Source: Planctomycetota bacterium (GTDB lineage Bacteria > Planctomycetota > Planctomycetia > Pirellulales > Pirellulaceae). Taken from it: DNA of 44,895 bases. Shown one piece after another: positions 25,768 through 33,064 of this stretch; the first letter of the stretch is position 1; the number at the start of each line of letters is the position of its first letter. Both the position numbers and the translations under genes were made by a program. The notes under the pieces are model-generated. The model searched no databases and had not been told where the DNA came from. It saw only the letters and a list, made by a program, of their open reading frames with translations. The stretch is from positions 1-44,895 of the forward strand of contig JAPLNJ010000689.1 in NCBI GenBank assembly GCA_026692885.1. Reading direction: 5' to 3'.

Positions 25768-26454
25768 ATGATTCTGAAGACACGATCACCGAGACTACCA
25801 GACGCCAAGCCGCCAACCAAGTTGGCAATCCGCAGCGCCAAGCGGCTGGGCCTGCGTGACGAGCAGCGGGATCCAGTGGCCGAGCGGACTGCCCTACGCT
25901 ACGAGTCGCGCGAGCGAAAACGGGAGCTGGTTGATTATCGTGGCGTGAGCAATGCCGCTGAGCACTTGAACCACTTGCCGGAGCCCGGTTGCTCGATTCA
26001 CGGTGTTGTGCGTGGCAACTACAACTTTTTCGACCTGATACCAGCCACCTTGCGATTGATCGCGCCAGCAAAGTTGGATTTTCTCGCGGTGACGACGCTT
26101 GGATTTTCTCGGCGCGTTGCCAAGCGGCTGCTAATCCTGATCGACTCGGGCCAGGTCCGAACCGCTGATTTTCTGATTGCCGATTTCTTTCTGAAAGTGG
26201 ACGGCGAAGTCTGCGCCGCCTTCAGGGAAAACTTGCGGAGCCGAGGGAGCCGCCTGGCGGCTGCTGAGTCTCACGCCAAGGTCTTGTTGATGCTGACCTC
26301 GGACGGACGCCACTACGTCAGCGAGTCATCGGCGAACATCCGCTCTTGCCGAGCGTTGGAGCAATTCGCGTTGACGCAGGACCGTGAGCTCTTCGAGTTT
26401 CACAAAACATGGATCACGGAGTTGATGAAAAATGGCACGCAAGAAACCACCTGA
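25768..26454 (+). CDS. phospholipase D-like (single HKD) protein
   Basis: 228 aa with AGGAAAG before the ATG. Residues 169-190 hold ESHAKVLLMLTSDGRHYVSE then SSANI: His169, Lys171, Ser188 and Asn190 match the H-x-K...S-x-N signature of PLD-superfamily proteins (one motif, so dimers would be needed). The preceding strand (KLDFLAVTTLGFS) and helix fit the fold. The superfamily contains nucleases, including Nuc and restriction enzymes. In phages, comparable genes sit near packaging genes. Here it overlaps the next gene by 23 bp. Substrate unknown. Confidence 0.65.
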   Translation: MILKTRSPRLPDAKPPTKLAIRSAKRLGLRDEQRDPVAERTALRYESRERKRELVDYRGVSNAAEHLNHLPEPGCSIHGVVRGNYNFFDLIPATLRLIAPAKLDFLAVTTLGFSRRVAKRLLILIDSGQVRTADFLIADFFLKVDGEVCAAFRENLRSRGSRLAAAESHAKVLLMLTSDGRHYVSESSANIRSCRALEQFALTQDRELFEFHKTWITELMKNGTQETT

Positions 26455-26761
26455 CACCGGATTGATTGTGCCGCAATCGACGGCGGCAATCTTGCAGGTC
26501 AAAACATGGATCACCGAAGGCGCGAGGGGCGAAGACATCCTGGAATCGGTCGCAGCCGCTTATCCCGGAGAGCGGCCGGACGTACTGCTATCCCAAGCCC
26601 TCGCGGAGATTGCAGACGAAAGCAAAGACATCGACCCTGATCTTGCTCGCGGTTTTTTGTTGTCCGCCGCCCGTGAGGTATTCCGACGCGCGCTTGAGGT
26701 CAACGATTTTGGAAACGCACTTTCGGCATTAAAGCTCTTCGAGAAGCAGGTCAAGGTCTAG
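26432..26761 (+). CDS. hypothetical protein, possibly packaging- or HTH-related
   Basis: 109 aa starting MARKKPPDTGLIVPQSTAAI; it overlaps the PLD-like gene. An HTH-like stretch (VKTWITEGARGEDILESVAA) is followed by a helical C-terminus (LLSAAREVFRRALEVNDFGN, ALSALKLFEKQ) similar in style to the end of small terminase-type proteins. I am not sure of this. Its stop overlaps the stop of the convergent gene at 26758-26943. Confidence 0.5.
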   Translation: MARKKPPDTGLIVPQSTAAILQVKTWITEGARGEDILESVAAAYPGERPDVLLSQALAEIADESKDIDPDLARGFLLSAAREVFRRALEVNDFGNALSALKLFEKQVKV

Positions 26762-26943
26762 ACGAGTGTGGACGAATCACTACCGCCACCTGAGCCACCA
26801 CCACCGGAGCCACCGCCACCCTTGGAGCGATGGGCATTTCCCTTGGTCTTTTTCGCAGACGTTTTTCGGTTCGCCCCAAAGTTGAACGACGTGGATTCTT
26901 TCGCCTGTTGGATGGGATTCGTTTTCGGTTTGAGCAGAGCCAT
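26758..26943 (-). CDS. small Lys-rich protein with (GGGGS)-like tail
   Basis: 61 aa from the ATG at 26943, with GAGGT 8 bp before it. The N-terminal half is basic and polar (KPKTNPIQQAKESTSFNFG, RKTSAKKTKGNAHRSK); the C-terminus is GGGGSGGGGSGGGSDSSTLV. It is the only gene in the left and middle of the element reading leftwards and converges with the gene at 26432-26761. Function unknown; a nucleic-acid-binding or tail-anchored adaptor role is conceivable. Confidence 0.5.
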   Translation of the reverse strand: MALLKPKTNPIQQAKESTSFNFGANRKTSAKKTKGNAHRSKGGGGSGGGGSGGGSDSSTLV

Positions 26944-26990
26944 TGCAAATACCTCACTTGTGAGAGAGTTGAGACAACGGGAATTGTACC

Positions 26991-27203
26991 ATGTCCGCCA
27001 AGCCAAACGCCATGCAACAACCTCAGAGAGACAGGCAGCCGAGACCGCAGCGGGACATTCTATTTGTGGAGCGTCCGCGTTGTCCTGCGTGCAGTTCGCC
27101 AAAGCTGCGTGCATACCGATCGACTGCCAGTAGCGATGGATCACTTGCAAGACACACCACCTGCTTGGCGTGCGGAAATAAATTCTTGCTCGTTCTGGAG
27201 TGA
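26991..27203 (+). CDS. zinc-ribbon protein, 70 aa
   Basis: CPAC at residues about 31-34 and CLAC at about 58-61 form a C-x2-C...C-x2-C zinc ribbon; the N-terminus is Gln/Arg/Pro-rich. Small proteins of this type are common in phages and satellites as transcription activators (Ogr/Delta-like) or translation regulators (Com-like). The gene is divergent from the preceding small gene. Which role applies cannot be told. Confidence 0.6.
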   Translation: MSAKPNAMQQPQRDRQPRPQRDILFVERPRCPACSSPKLRAYRSTASSDGSLARHTTCLACGNKFLLVLE

Positions 27204-27284
27204 TTTATCCAACGGCTGGAAAACCAGATAGTTCAGCGTGCCAGAATGTACGCAACACAACCTCGCCAAAGAAAGGTAATCAAA

Positions 27285-27509
27285 ATGGCTGCACAGAATT
27301 TGCAAACCATCGCGCCGCTGTGTGCGGACTTTCAACAACCTTACGACAAGTTGAAACGACTGGTTGTGAGTCTGGGACTTGAGCCAGCGTTGACCTTGAA
27401 TGGCTTGCAATACTTCGACGAATCCGCAATCGAGGAGTTGGCGGCTGCGTTACGAGCAGAGCAAGCCACCGCCGCAGTTGTTGCCAGCGTCCGGCGGGGC
27501 AGGGCATGA
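27285..27509 (+). CDS. MerR-like HTH protein, 74 aa
   Basis: I chose the ATG at 27285 behind AGAAAGGTAATC (the frame opens at 27246). The sequence DFQQPYDKLKRLVVSLGLEP followed by TLNGLQYFDESAIEELAAAL fits a MerR/excisionase-like winged helix: a helix-turn-helix, the 'NG..Y' wing, then a helix. It could regulate the downstream block starting at 27626. No effector-binding domain is present. Confidence 0.62.
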   Translation: MAAQNLQTIAPLCADFQQPYDKLKRLVVSLGLEPALTLNGLQYFDESAIEELAAALRAEQATAAVVASVRRGRA

Positions 27510-27625
27510 CCCCTCGGGCCCGATCGGGTCCTAGGGTGCCTATCTTACCCTGAACCCGTAGGTGCACTAACTGCCGCATTTTCGCAGGCGCGATACCCCG
27601 AAAAGGTCAGTGGGAGCAGACGACA

Positions 27626-28486
27626 ATGTTTTCCCGGAAAAAACCACCGGAAGCCGAATCCGATACAGCGGCTGCCGGCCAACCACTCTGGCTGAGCAAA
27701 GCCGCCGCCTGCCAGCTCATTTCCAGAGGCCAGGAGTTTCTTAGGCGTCAGATTATGCCCGGATTGTCGGCAACCGAAAGCCGGCGTGGTGCTGGACGTG
27801 GAAAGCCATTGATGTTGGACGGCGTGGCCGTCGTGCGGCAGTTCGTGGCTACGTTTGCGGTCAACGACGACGCGCTGCTGGACGGACCGGATTCCCCCTC
27901 GTTGGAAAGATTCCGCCGCCTGCGTGGCGACGAGATCGAGCTTCGACTTTTGAAAGAGCTGAACGAACTGCAATCCGTCTCCCTGACGCGAGCTTGGATG
28001 ACAGAGGCGTTCGCATCAATCGGCGACGTGGTTGTGGAGCTGACGAAACTGTTCGGCCGGCGTGCTGGGCAGTTGCTCAGCCGAGCCGCGATCCGAGCCG
28101 GACAAAAGGCAATCGGTAGGCATTACCCCCCTGGGTGGAAAACTCGAATCACACTGATCGGCCCGGATGGGCGCGAGGTAGGTCTCGAACAAGGTCCGTG
28201 GGAGTCGCTCGATTTTGACGAGCCGGAAGAGCAATACGAGCATTTTTGCCCAACGTGCAAAGGCCAAGTGTGTGGCACCTGGGCAATCGCACCCGATGGC
28301 CAGGAGAGTCCCATCTGGCGTTGTCTCACAATCAACTGCCAGTGGACGGCGCCCCGTCTGCGACAGAGCGAGGCCGAGGCGGCAAACGGTTCCGACCATG
28401 ACAGCTTCACCACCAGGCCAGCCGTAGAACCCGCGCCGGACGAACCACCCGCGCCGGACGCTGACGCCGAGGAGGCCCCAGCGTGA
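27626..28486 (+). CDS. small-terminase (Nu1)-like protein with zinc ribbon
   Basis: 286 aa. Residues about 24-50 (LWLSKAAACQLISRGQEFLR) look like a winged-helix start; residues about 90-150 (LERFRRLRGDEIELRLLKEL, TRAWMTEAFASIGDVVVELT, KLFGRRAGQLL) strongly resemble the helical dimer part of Nu1-like phage DNA-packaging proteins. Residues about 206-240 carry CPTCKGQVC...WRCLTINC, a zinc ribbon not usual in Nu1. The tail is Pro/Ala/acidic. Small terminases recognise DNA ends for packaging; satellites carry one to redirect a helper phage's packaging. Assignment is inference. Confidence 0.55.
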   Translation: MFSRKKPPEAESDTAAAGQPLWLSKAAACQLISRGQEFLRRQIMPGLSATESRRGAGRGKPLMLDGVAVVRQFVATFAVNDDALLDGPDSPSLERFRRLRGDEIELRLLKELNELQSVSLTRAWMTEAFASIGDVVVELTKLFGRRAGQLLSRAAIRAGQKAIGRHYPPGWKTRITLIGPDGREVGLEQGPWESLDFDEPEEQYEHFCPTCKGQVCGTWAIAPDGQESPIWRCLTINCQWTAPRLRQSEAEAANGSDHDSFTTRPAVEPAPDEPPAPDADAEEAPA

Positions 28487-29235
28487 CCACCACCTGCGAC
28501 CGACCACCGATTGATTACCAGCGGTTGGAACAACTGGCCTTCGAGGCCACCGGGCTGGCCGTTTACGTGGTCGGCGACGACGTTTTGCCGGTCGGCGATG
28601 ACTACATGGCGGCGACGGATCCTACCCTACACGTCGCCGCCGAGGACGGTCTGCGGACTGCCGGACGCTGGCGAGGCCCACTCCCCACGGTCGCGTTTTC
28701 GCCCGTGGCGATTGGCGGCTGGGCGCGTAGCAGGGTGCGGTCGGATGCCGAGTTCCACGCGGAGTTTGAGGCGGTGACGTTGGCTGTTTTGAGCCACGAA
28801 CTGTCGCACGTTCTGGGGAGGAGAGCGCCGTTTTACTCACGCCGGATCCCGGAGACTGAGGCCGAACGGCAGCGGGAGTGCCGCATCACTCGCATGGCGT
28901 TGGGGCTGTCGCAAGATTCAGTCCTAAGCCTGAGTCTGCCAATCTGGTCCGGCGGACACGATCACCGATGGCTGCGGACGGCGCTACATCTGGGGTATCG
29001 CGTTGGCCAACTGGCTGGCGTGAAAATCCATTGGCGGCAGGTTGCTGGCGAGTTGTTGTTGCCCGTGTGGCGTTTGGCGGCTTCGCTGGGCAGTGAACCA
29101 AAGCGGCTGCGGAATCTGCCAATCGAGGAAATCAAACGGCGTGGAATGCCGCGCCCGTATTCGAGGAGTTGGGCGGCAATCTATGCCTCGGGGCGTACCG
29201 ATGCCGACGACGGTAGACTTGGAAAGGAGATCTGA
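28483..29235 (+). CDS. HExxH metallopeptidase-like protein
   Basis: 250 aa from a GTG that overlaps the stop of the preceding gene (GTGA). The motif AVLSHELSHVLG (His105-Glu106-x2-His109) is a zinc-peptidase signature; a downstream ETEAERQRECR offers a Glu as third ligand, similar in arrangement to ImmA/IrrE-type or minigluzincin proteins. The C-terminal 100 residues are helical and basic. ImmA-type proteins cleave phage or element repressors; that role here is a guess. No signal peptide. Confidence 0.6.
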   Translation: MTTTCDRPPIDYQRLEQLAFEATGLAVYVVGDDVLPVGDDYMAATDPTLHVAAEDGLRTAGRWRGPLPTVAFSPVAIGGWARSRVRSDAEFHAEFEAVTLAVLSHELSHVLGRRAPFYSRRIPETEAERQRECRITRMALGLSQDSVLSLSLPIWSGGHDHRWLRTALHLGYRVGQLAGVKIHWRQVAGELLLPVWRLAASLGSEPKRLRNLPIEEIKRRGMPRPYSRSWAAIYASGRTDADDGRLGKEI

Positions 29236-29236
29236 C

Positions 29237-29869
29237 ATGACGACTGTTTTGGAATCGCTGGTATCCCAAATTGAAGCCGACAGGAAAGCCCGGCGAGACG
29301 CTTTCCAGCGGCTGGCTCTGGACTTGCTGGACGGTGGCAATCCCGACGCGGGGGCTGTCGAGGCGGTTACGACCTCGGCTGGCAAGTCGCTTGACGACCT
29401 GGCCGCCGAAATCGAGCGTCTCCGTGAGCGGCGAGCGCTGCTGGCCACCTACCTGGCGGGGCAAAATCTGGAGGGTGCCGAGCAAGCGGCAATTGCTGTC
29501 ATGCGGGAAGCCGACGCCGAACTTGCGGCTGCGCAGGGACTGCACCGGGAGAAATGCAACGGCCCGCAGAACTCACTGGCTGCCATCGAAGACTTGCGGC
29601 TACAGGCCAACCTTGCCCGTACCAAACTGGCACGAACGGCCGATCCTGAATCGTTGGCCGCAATTTTGCGACTGAACGGTGCAATTGTCGCCTTCGACGA
29701 ACAAATCCGGGAACTGCAGCTTGCTGTTTCGCACGCAAACCAGATTGCCGGCCCGGTCACGGGAATCACACCGCTTGTGTCGACACCCGCCATCATGGAT
29801 TTAGAGGCGCGGCGTGCGGCCGCGATGGACGAACTGCGGGCAGCCGAAAAGTTGCTCGAAACCGATTGA
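29237..29869 (+). CDS. coiled-coil protein, 210 aa
   Basis: Strong AGGAGAT before the ATG. Nearly the whole protein is predicted helical with heptads: residues about 1-30 (VLESLVSQIEADRKARRDAF), 52-80 (LDDLAAEIERLRERRALLAT), 95-135 and 160-205. Comparable phage proteins are scaffolding or packaging-chaperone-like, but no motif proves this. It follows the HExxH gene by one base and is co-directional. Confidence 0.65.
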   Translation: MTTVLESLVSQIEADRKARRDAFQRLALDLLDGGNPDAGAVEAVTTSAGKSLDDLAAEIERLRERRALLATYLAGQNLEGAEQAAIAVMREADAELAAAQGLHREKCNGPQNSLAAIEDLRLQANLARTKLARTADPESLAAILRLNGAIVAFDEQIRELQLAVSHANQIAGPVTGITPLVSTPAIMDLEARRAAAMDELRAAEKLLETD

Positions 29870-29948
29870 TACGCTCCGGGCGCGGCGTGCGGTGTTGCTG
29901 ATCTCCTTTTTGCCGTGCGTCGCGTTCGGTTTTTTGGAAAGGGATAAC

Positions 29949-30155
29949 GTGGAAAACAAACCAGTTTCGATGTTGCAGCTTGCGGCGGACGCGGCAACGC
30001 AGGTTCGTCCCGCCATCGGTCCCGCCGGTCGGGTGCGAATCCAGCTTGGCGACGGTCGGCCCGTGGCAATCACCCGCCGAGCTTTGGAGGCCATCCAATC
30101 CAAGCGGCAGGCGGTTGTGCCGCCGGTCTGCCCGGAGCCGGACGGCGATGATTGA
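29949..30155 (+). CDS. small hypothetical protein, GTG start
   Basis: 68 aa starting at GTG behind GGAAAGGG (an ATG at 29970 is an alternative). Contains AADAATQVRPAIGPAGRVRI and a short basic part (ITRRALEAIQSKRQ). Its stop overlaps the ATG of the next gene (ATGATTGA), so they are coupled. No family recognised. Confidence 0.5.
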   Translation: MENKPVSMLQLAADAATQVRPAIGPAGRVRIQLGDGRPVAITRRALEAIQSKRQAVVPPVCPEPDGDD

Positions 30156-30489
30156 CTTGCCACAAACTGACGACCAGGAGCTTGACGCCCTGCTGGCCCG
30201 TGCGTTGGCCCCAACTGCGACGGACGCTGACCGGGAGGCGTTGGCCGACTACTGCGGGCTGCTGGTGGACTGCCTAGACACCGTTATCCGCGAGCGGGAC
30301 GCGGCGGCGAACGTCGGCGGCCGGACGGTCCTACGGCTGTTGCTTTCGTTGGCCAGAGAATGGGAGGGACCAATCCCGGCCAGAGTTGTTGAGCGATTCA
30401 TTCACGCCACGTTGGCGGATTTGGTCTGCGGGCGGTTCACCGAACGCTGTGAGCAGTTCGTCGCCGATCGTGAGGCGGCAGAGACATGA
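30148..30489 (+). CDS. helical hypothetical protein, 113 aa
   Basis: Starts MIDLPQTDDQELDALLARAL, overlapping the preceding stop. All-helical, acidic N-terminus; later parts LLLSLAREWEGPIPARVVER and FIHATLADLVCGRFTERCEQ. No known family; followed by a strong terminator, so it closes the operon. Confidence 0.55.
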   Translation: MIDLPQTDDQELDALLARALAPTATDADREALADYCGLLVDCLDTVIRERDAAANVGGRTVLRLLLSLAREWEGPIPARVVERFIHATLADLVCGRFTERCEQFVADREAAET

Positions 30490-30805
30490 GGGAAAACGCT
30501 CGTTGTGCGGGGGGTCCGGCCCGGGCATGGGCGCTCCACCCCTCGCACACGTTGCCCCGTCCGGTGCGAGCAGCCGGCGGGGCTTTTTTTGTATCGGGGC
30601 GCGGCATCAGGTACTTGTCATCACCTGGACAGCGTGGGGTTCGCCATGCCAAGTGCGGGGACGACAGACACAGTTAGTTGCCCGTCGCGCAGCATCGCTT
30701 TTAACGCATCGGGCGGCCGTTGGTATCGGTAGCCGAGTTGAGGCCGTTGGACGCTGTGGCGCCCCCTCTGTCGCATCGGGATTCTAGCAGGGAGGGTAAC
30801 GGAAC
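30490..30805. other. intergenic region with terminator
   Basis: About 316 bp without a gene. It contains the terminator at 30554-30590; the rest shows GC-rich sequence with no further strong structure. Confidence 0.5.
30554..30590 (+). terminator. strong rho-independent terminator
   Basis: GCCCCG-T-CCGG (30554-30564) pairs with CCGG-CGGGGC (30574-30583; one bulge), followed by seven T. It ends the block 27626-30489. Confidence 0.88.
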
Positions 30806-31270
30806 ATGGAAGAGAGCATTTACAGGCAGCAGCAGACGATTCAACGATTGTTTGGCCCATCGGCGACGATCACGGGCGCGATCGGCACCAACTTGGCGCC
30901 CGGTCGCATCGAGATCCACATGGCCGACGTCCGGTTGGGCTGCGGCAGGACGTTTGCGCAGGCGGTCGAGATCGCCACCCGGAAGGCATCGAGTTTAGCG
31001 ACCGGAGCAGGGCGCGCGGCAGCGGCGTTGACGTTGCTGCTGGCCTTCACGGTCCCGACTGCCACCGCAGAACTGACACCAGCGGCCGGAATGTGTGCCG
31101 TCCACCGGCGGTTGCTGGAAGCTACCGAGCGGAGAATTGCCGAAGTCGAAGCCGTCCTAGGGGATCTACGTGGATGCCGTGGCTTCCTGCTGCGCACGTC
31201 GCGAAGCTGCTGCAATCCGTGTGACGACGTGAGTCTTGTGGCCCTGATCACCAAGGCACCCTCGCCATGA
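30806..31270 (+). CDS. hypothetical protein with hydrophobic segment, paralogue of 32581
   Basis: 154 aa. An N-terminal domain of ~70 residues (QRLFGPSATITGAIGTN, RIEIHMADVRLGCGRTFAQA) is followed by a hydrophobic stretch (AAAALTLLLAFTVPTATA, about 69-86) that may be a membrane helix or odd signal, then a Cys-rich tail. A second, frameshifted copy lies at 32581-32870. Its stop overlaps the ATG of the ERCC4 gene (ATGA). Function unknown. Confidence 0.6.
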   Translation: MEESIYRQQQTIQRLFGPSATITGAIGTNLAPGRIEIHMADVRLGCGRTFAQAVEIATRKASSLATGAGRAAAALTLLLAFTVPTATAELTPAAGMCAVHRRLLEATERRIAEVEAVLGDLRGCRGFLLRTSRSCCNPCDDVSLVALITKAPSP

Positions 31271-31773
31271 GATCCACCATACCCGCCGAGCTTCGCCCCG
31301 AGGCAGTGGTTGCCATCATCGACACCCGCGAGCAGACCCCGTTGGACCTGTCACAGCTTCAGACGATCACCGCAGCGCTGAGCACTGGCGATTACTCGAT
31401 TGTGGGGCTGGAATCCGTAGTCAGCATCGAGCGTAAGAGCCTATCGGACCTGCTTGGTTGCATCGGCCAGGAGCGTGAGCGGTTCGACCGCGAGGTTATG
31501 CGGCTACTGGCCTACCCGGTTCGCGCCCTGATTGTCGAGACCACATGGCAGGACATCGAGGCAGGGGACTGGCGAAGCAAGATCACCCCGGCGGCTGCGC
31601 TGGGCAGTCTGCTGGGCTGGATCGCGGCAGGACTCCCGGTTGTTATGACTGGAGATCACGACCGGGCCGGACGCTACGTTAGCCGCCTGCTGTTCACCGC
31701 GGCCAGGAGACGATACCGCGAGGCGCGAGCGCTGATCGGTTCAGGGGACGAGCGGGCGACGACCGAAGGCTAG
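31267..31773 (+). CDS. ERCC4 (XPF/MUS81-type) nuclease domain protein
   Basis: 168 aa, essentially a stand-alone nuclease domain. The active-site pattern is complete: IIDTREQTPLDL (Asp19, Arg21, Glu22), STGDYSIVGLESVVSIERKS (Gly-Asp-Tyr 41-43, Glu55-Arg-Lys57) and LSDLLGCIGQERERFDRE. XPF/MUS81-type nucleases cut branched or flapped DNA; the ParB-like position in mobile elements suggests repair or processing of replication intermediates. It follows the 30806 gene with an ATGA overlap. No helix-hairpin-helix domain is attached, unlike archaeal XPF. Confidence 0.85.
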   Translation: MRSTIPAELRPEAVVAIIDTREQTPLDLSQLQTITAALSTGDYSIVGLESVVSIERKSLSDLLGCIGQERERFDREVMRLLAYPVRALIVETTWQDIEAGDWRSKITPAAALGSLLGWIAAGLPVVMTGDHDRAGRYVSRLLFTAARRRYREARALIGSGDERATTEG

Positions 31774-32498
31774 GGTGATTCTTCGATTTTCTGCATCGCG
31801 GCAGTAAAGGCTTTCTTCGAGGATTCAACCGCTTTCTTGGCTGAGGCGATAGACTCACTCCGCCCTTCAGATGCCGCGGGCCCGGAGGGCGCAAGCTCAA
31901 ATTTGCGGAACGACAGATATAGCTCGTTGCGGTGGGTCAGCAAGTCTTCCTTCATCCTTTCCAGCATGCCAACTGCGTCTGACCAGCGTTTGTAGTCGGC
32001 GTCTTCCGATGAACGCTTGTTGACCTTCGTCAATACTTCCTCAAGCTGCTGAAGCCTTTTCTTTCGGTCTTCGATTTCGGAAGTCATCTTGTCAAGGAGT
32101 TCCTGGAGTTCTGGAACATCTAGACGAGCATAGGCAGAGATAGCTTTCTCAGTGGCTCGCTTCTCCTTATCTTCCCTGGAAAACCATCCTTTTAGACCAC
32201 TGACGAACCCTTTATTGGAGGACTTCTGTTCGTCAGCAGGCTGGTGTTTTGGTGTCGGTCGCTCTTGGTCAGTGGACTGGCTATTTCGCTCAGGTGCGTC
32301 CTGCTTGGAAGAAATACACCCCTTGAATCCCCACGCAACAAATGCGAGCACGCACGCGAGCAAACATCCGCACCCAGAGACGTTCTCGACCGACTTCTGC
32401 CAAACAATATCCGAACTCCGATCGCGACCACATTGCGGGCAAGTCTTGGCTTCGCTGTCAACATCTGCGGAACAAGTTTTGCATCTGACGAGTCCCAT
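31770..32498 (-). CDS. zinc-ribbon membrane protein with coiled coil
   Basis: 242 aa; I chose the ATG at 32498 with AGGGAG 9 bp before it. N-terminal zinc ribbon (CKTC...CPQC, residues about 6-26), a transmembrane helix (CGCLLACVLAFVAWGF, about 42-60), a polar linker, then a long charged coiled coil (LDKMTSEIEDRKKRLQQLEE and beyond) and an Ala/Lys/Ser tail. This layout (ribbon, single helix, coiled coil) suggests a membrane-anchored scaffold. It is convergent with the ERCC4 gene (4-bp overlap). Confidence 0.7.
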   Translation of the reverse strand: MGLVRCKTCSADVDSEAKTCPQCGRDRSSDIVWQKSVENVSGCGCLLACVLAFVAWGFKGCISSKQDAPERNSQSTDQERPTPKHQPADEQKSSNKGFVSGLKGWFSREDKEKRATEKAISAYARLDVPELQELLDKMTSEIEDRKKRLQQLEEVLTKVNKRSSEDADYKRWSDAVGMLERMKEDLLTHRNELYLSFRKFELAPSGPAASEGRSESIASAKKAVESSKKAFTAAMQKIEESP

Positions 32499-32580
32499 AA
32501 TTCGTTCTCCCTGCCGCATAGCTTAGCCGCACGGAAGTGAAAAGCAATTAGATGGCGAATTAGATGGCGAGGGCATTTTT

Positions 32581-32880
32581 ATGGACGTGGAACGAGAACG
32601 ATTGACGAACATTGTGCAGCGAGTTTTCGGTGCTGGGGCCAGCCTCGGGGGGAGTATCGGCAGCCGTCGCTATCCTGGGTGCTTGACGATCAGTGTCGAC
32701 GGCGTGCCCTGGGGCAGCGGCAGGACACTCCAAGATGCGTTGACCGTGGCCACCAGGCGGGCGGCAGCGTTGGTCACCGGGACAGAACACGCGGTAGCGG
32801 ACACGCGGCAGCGGCGTTGACATTGCTGCTGGTGTTTGCTAACCCGATCGCCACCACCGGCGTGAGGGGGCACAAGGCCG
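32581..32880 (+). pseudogene. frameshifted paralogue of 30806-31270
   Basis: The N-terminal part (IVQRVFGAGASLGGSIGSR, VDGVPWGSGRTLQDALTVAT) matches the intact gene. The frame stops at 32820, while the continuation (HAAAALTLLLVFANPIATTG) is in the next frame. The cause is a 14-bp near-perfect tandem duplication at 32787-32800/32801-32814 (ACACGCGGTAGCGG, then the same with one C). Removing one copy restores the frame. Confidence 0.7.
32787..32814. repeat. 14-bp tandem duplication causing frameshift
   Basis: Two adjacent 14-mers, 13 of 14 bases equal. The intact paralogue has one corresponding unit. Length 14 is not divisible by three, explaining the frameshift. Confidence 0.8.
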
Positions 32881-33064
32881 GAAAACTGGCAGAGAGGACC
32901 GGGAATTCGGGCGTCAGGCAATCCGGTGCACGGCCGGCGGTGTGGGAAGGGCACCCCGTGTTGCATCGAGCCCCTGGAAAGAGGAGAATGGAATCCGCAC
33001 GGACTGGCGGTTCCCAACACGGACGGGCGTCGGGGCAGGGGACGCAGCTCGGGGGGGGCACGTT

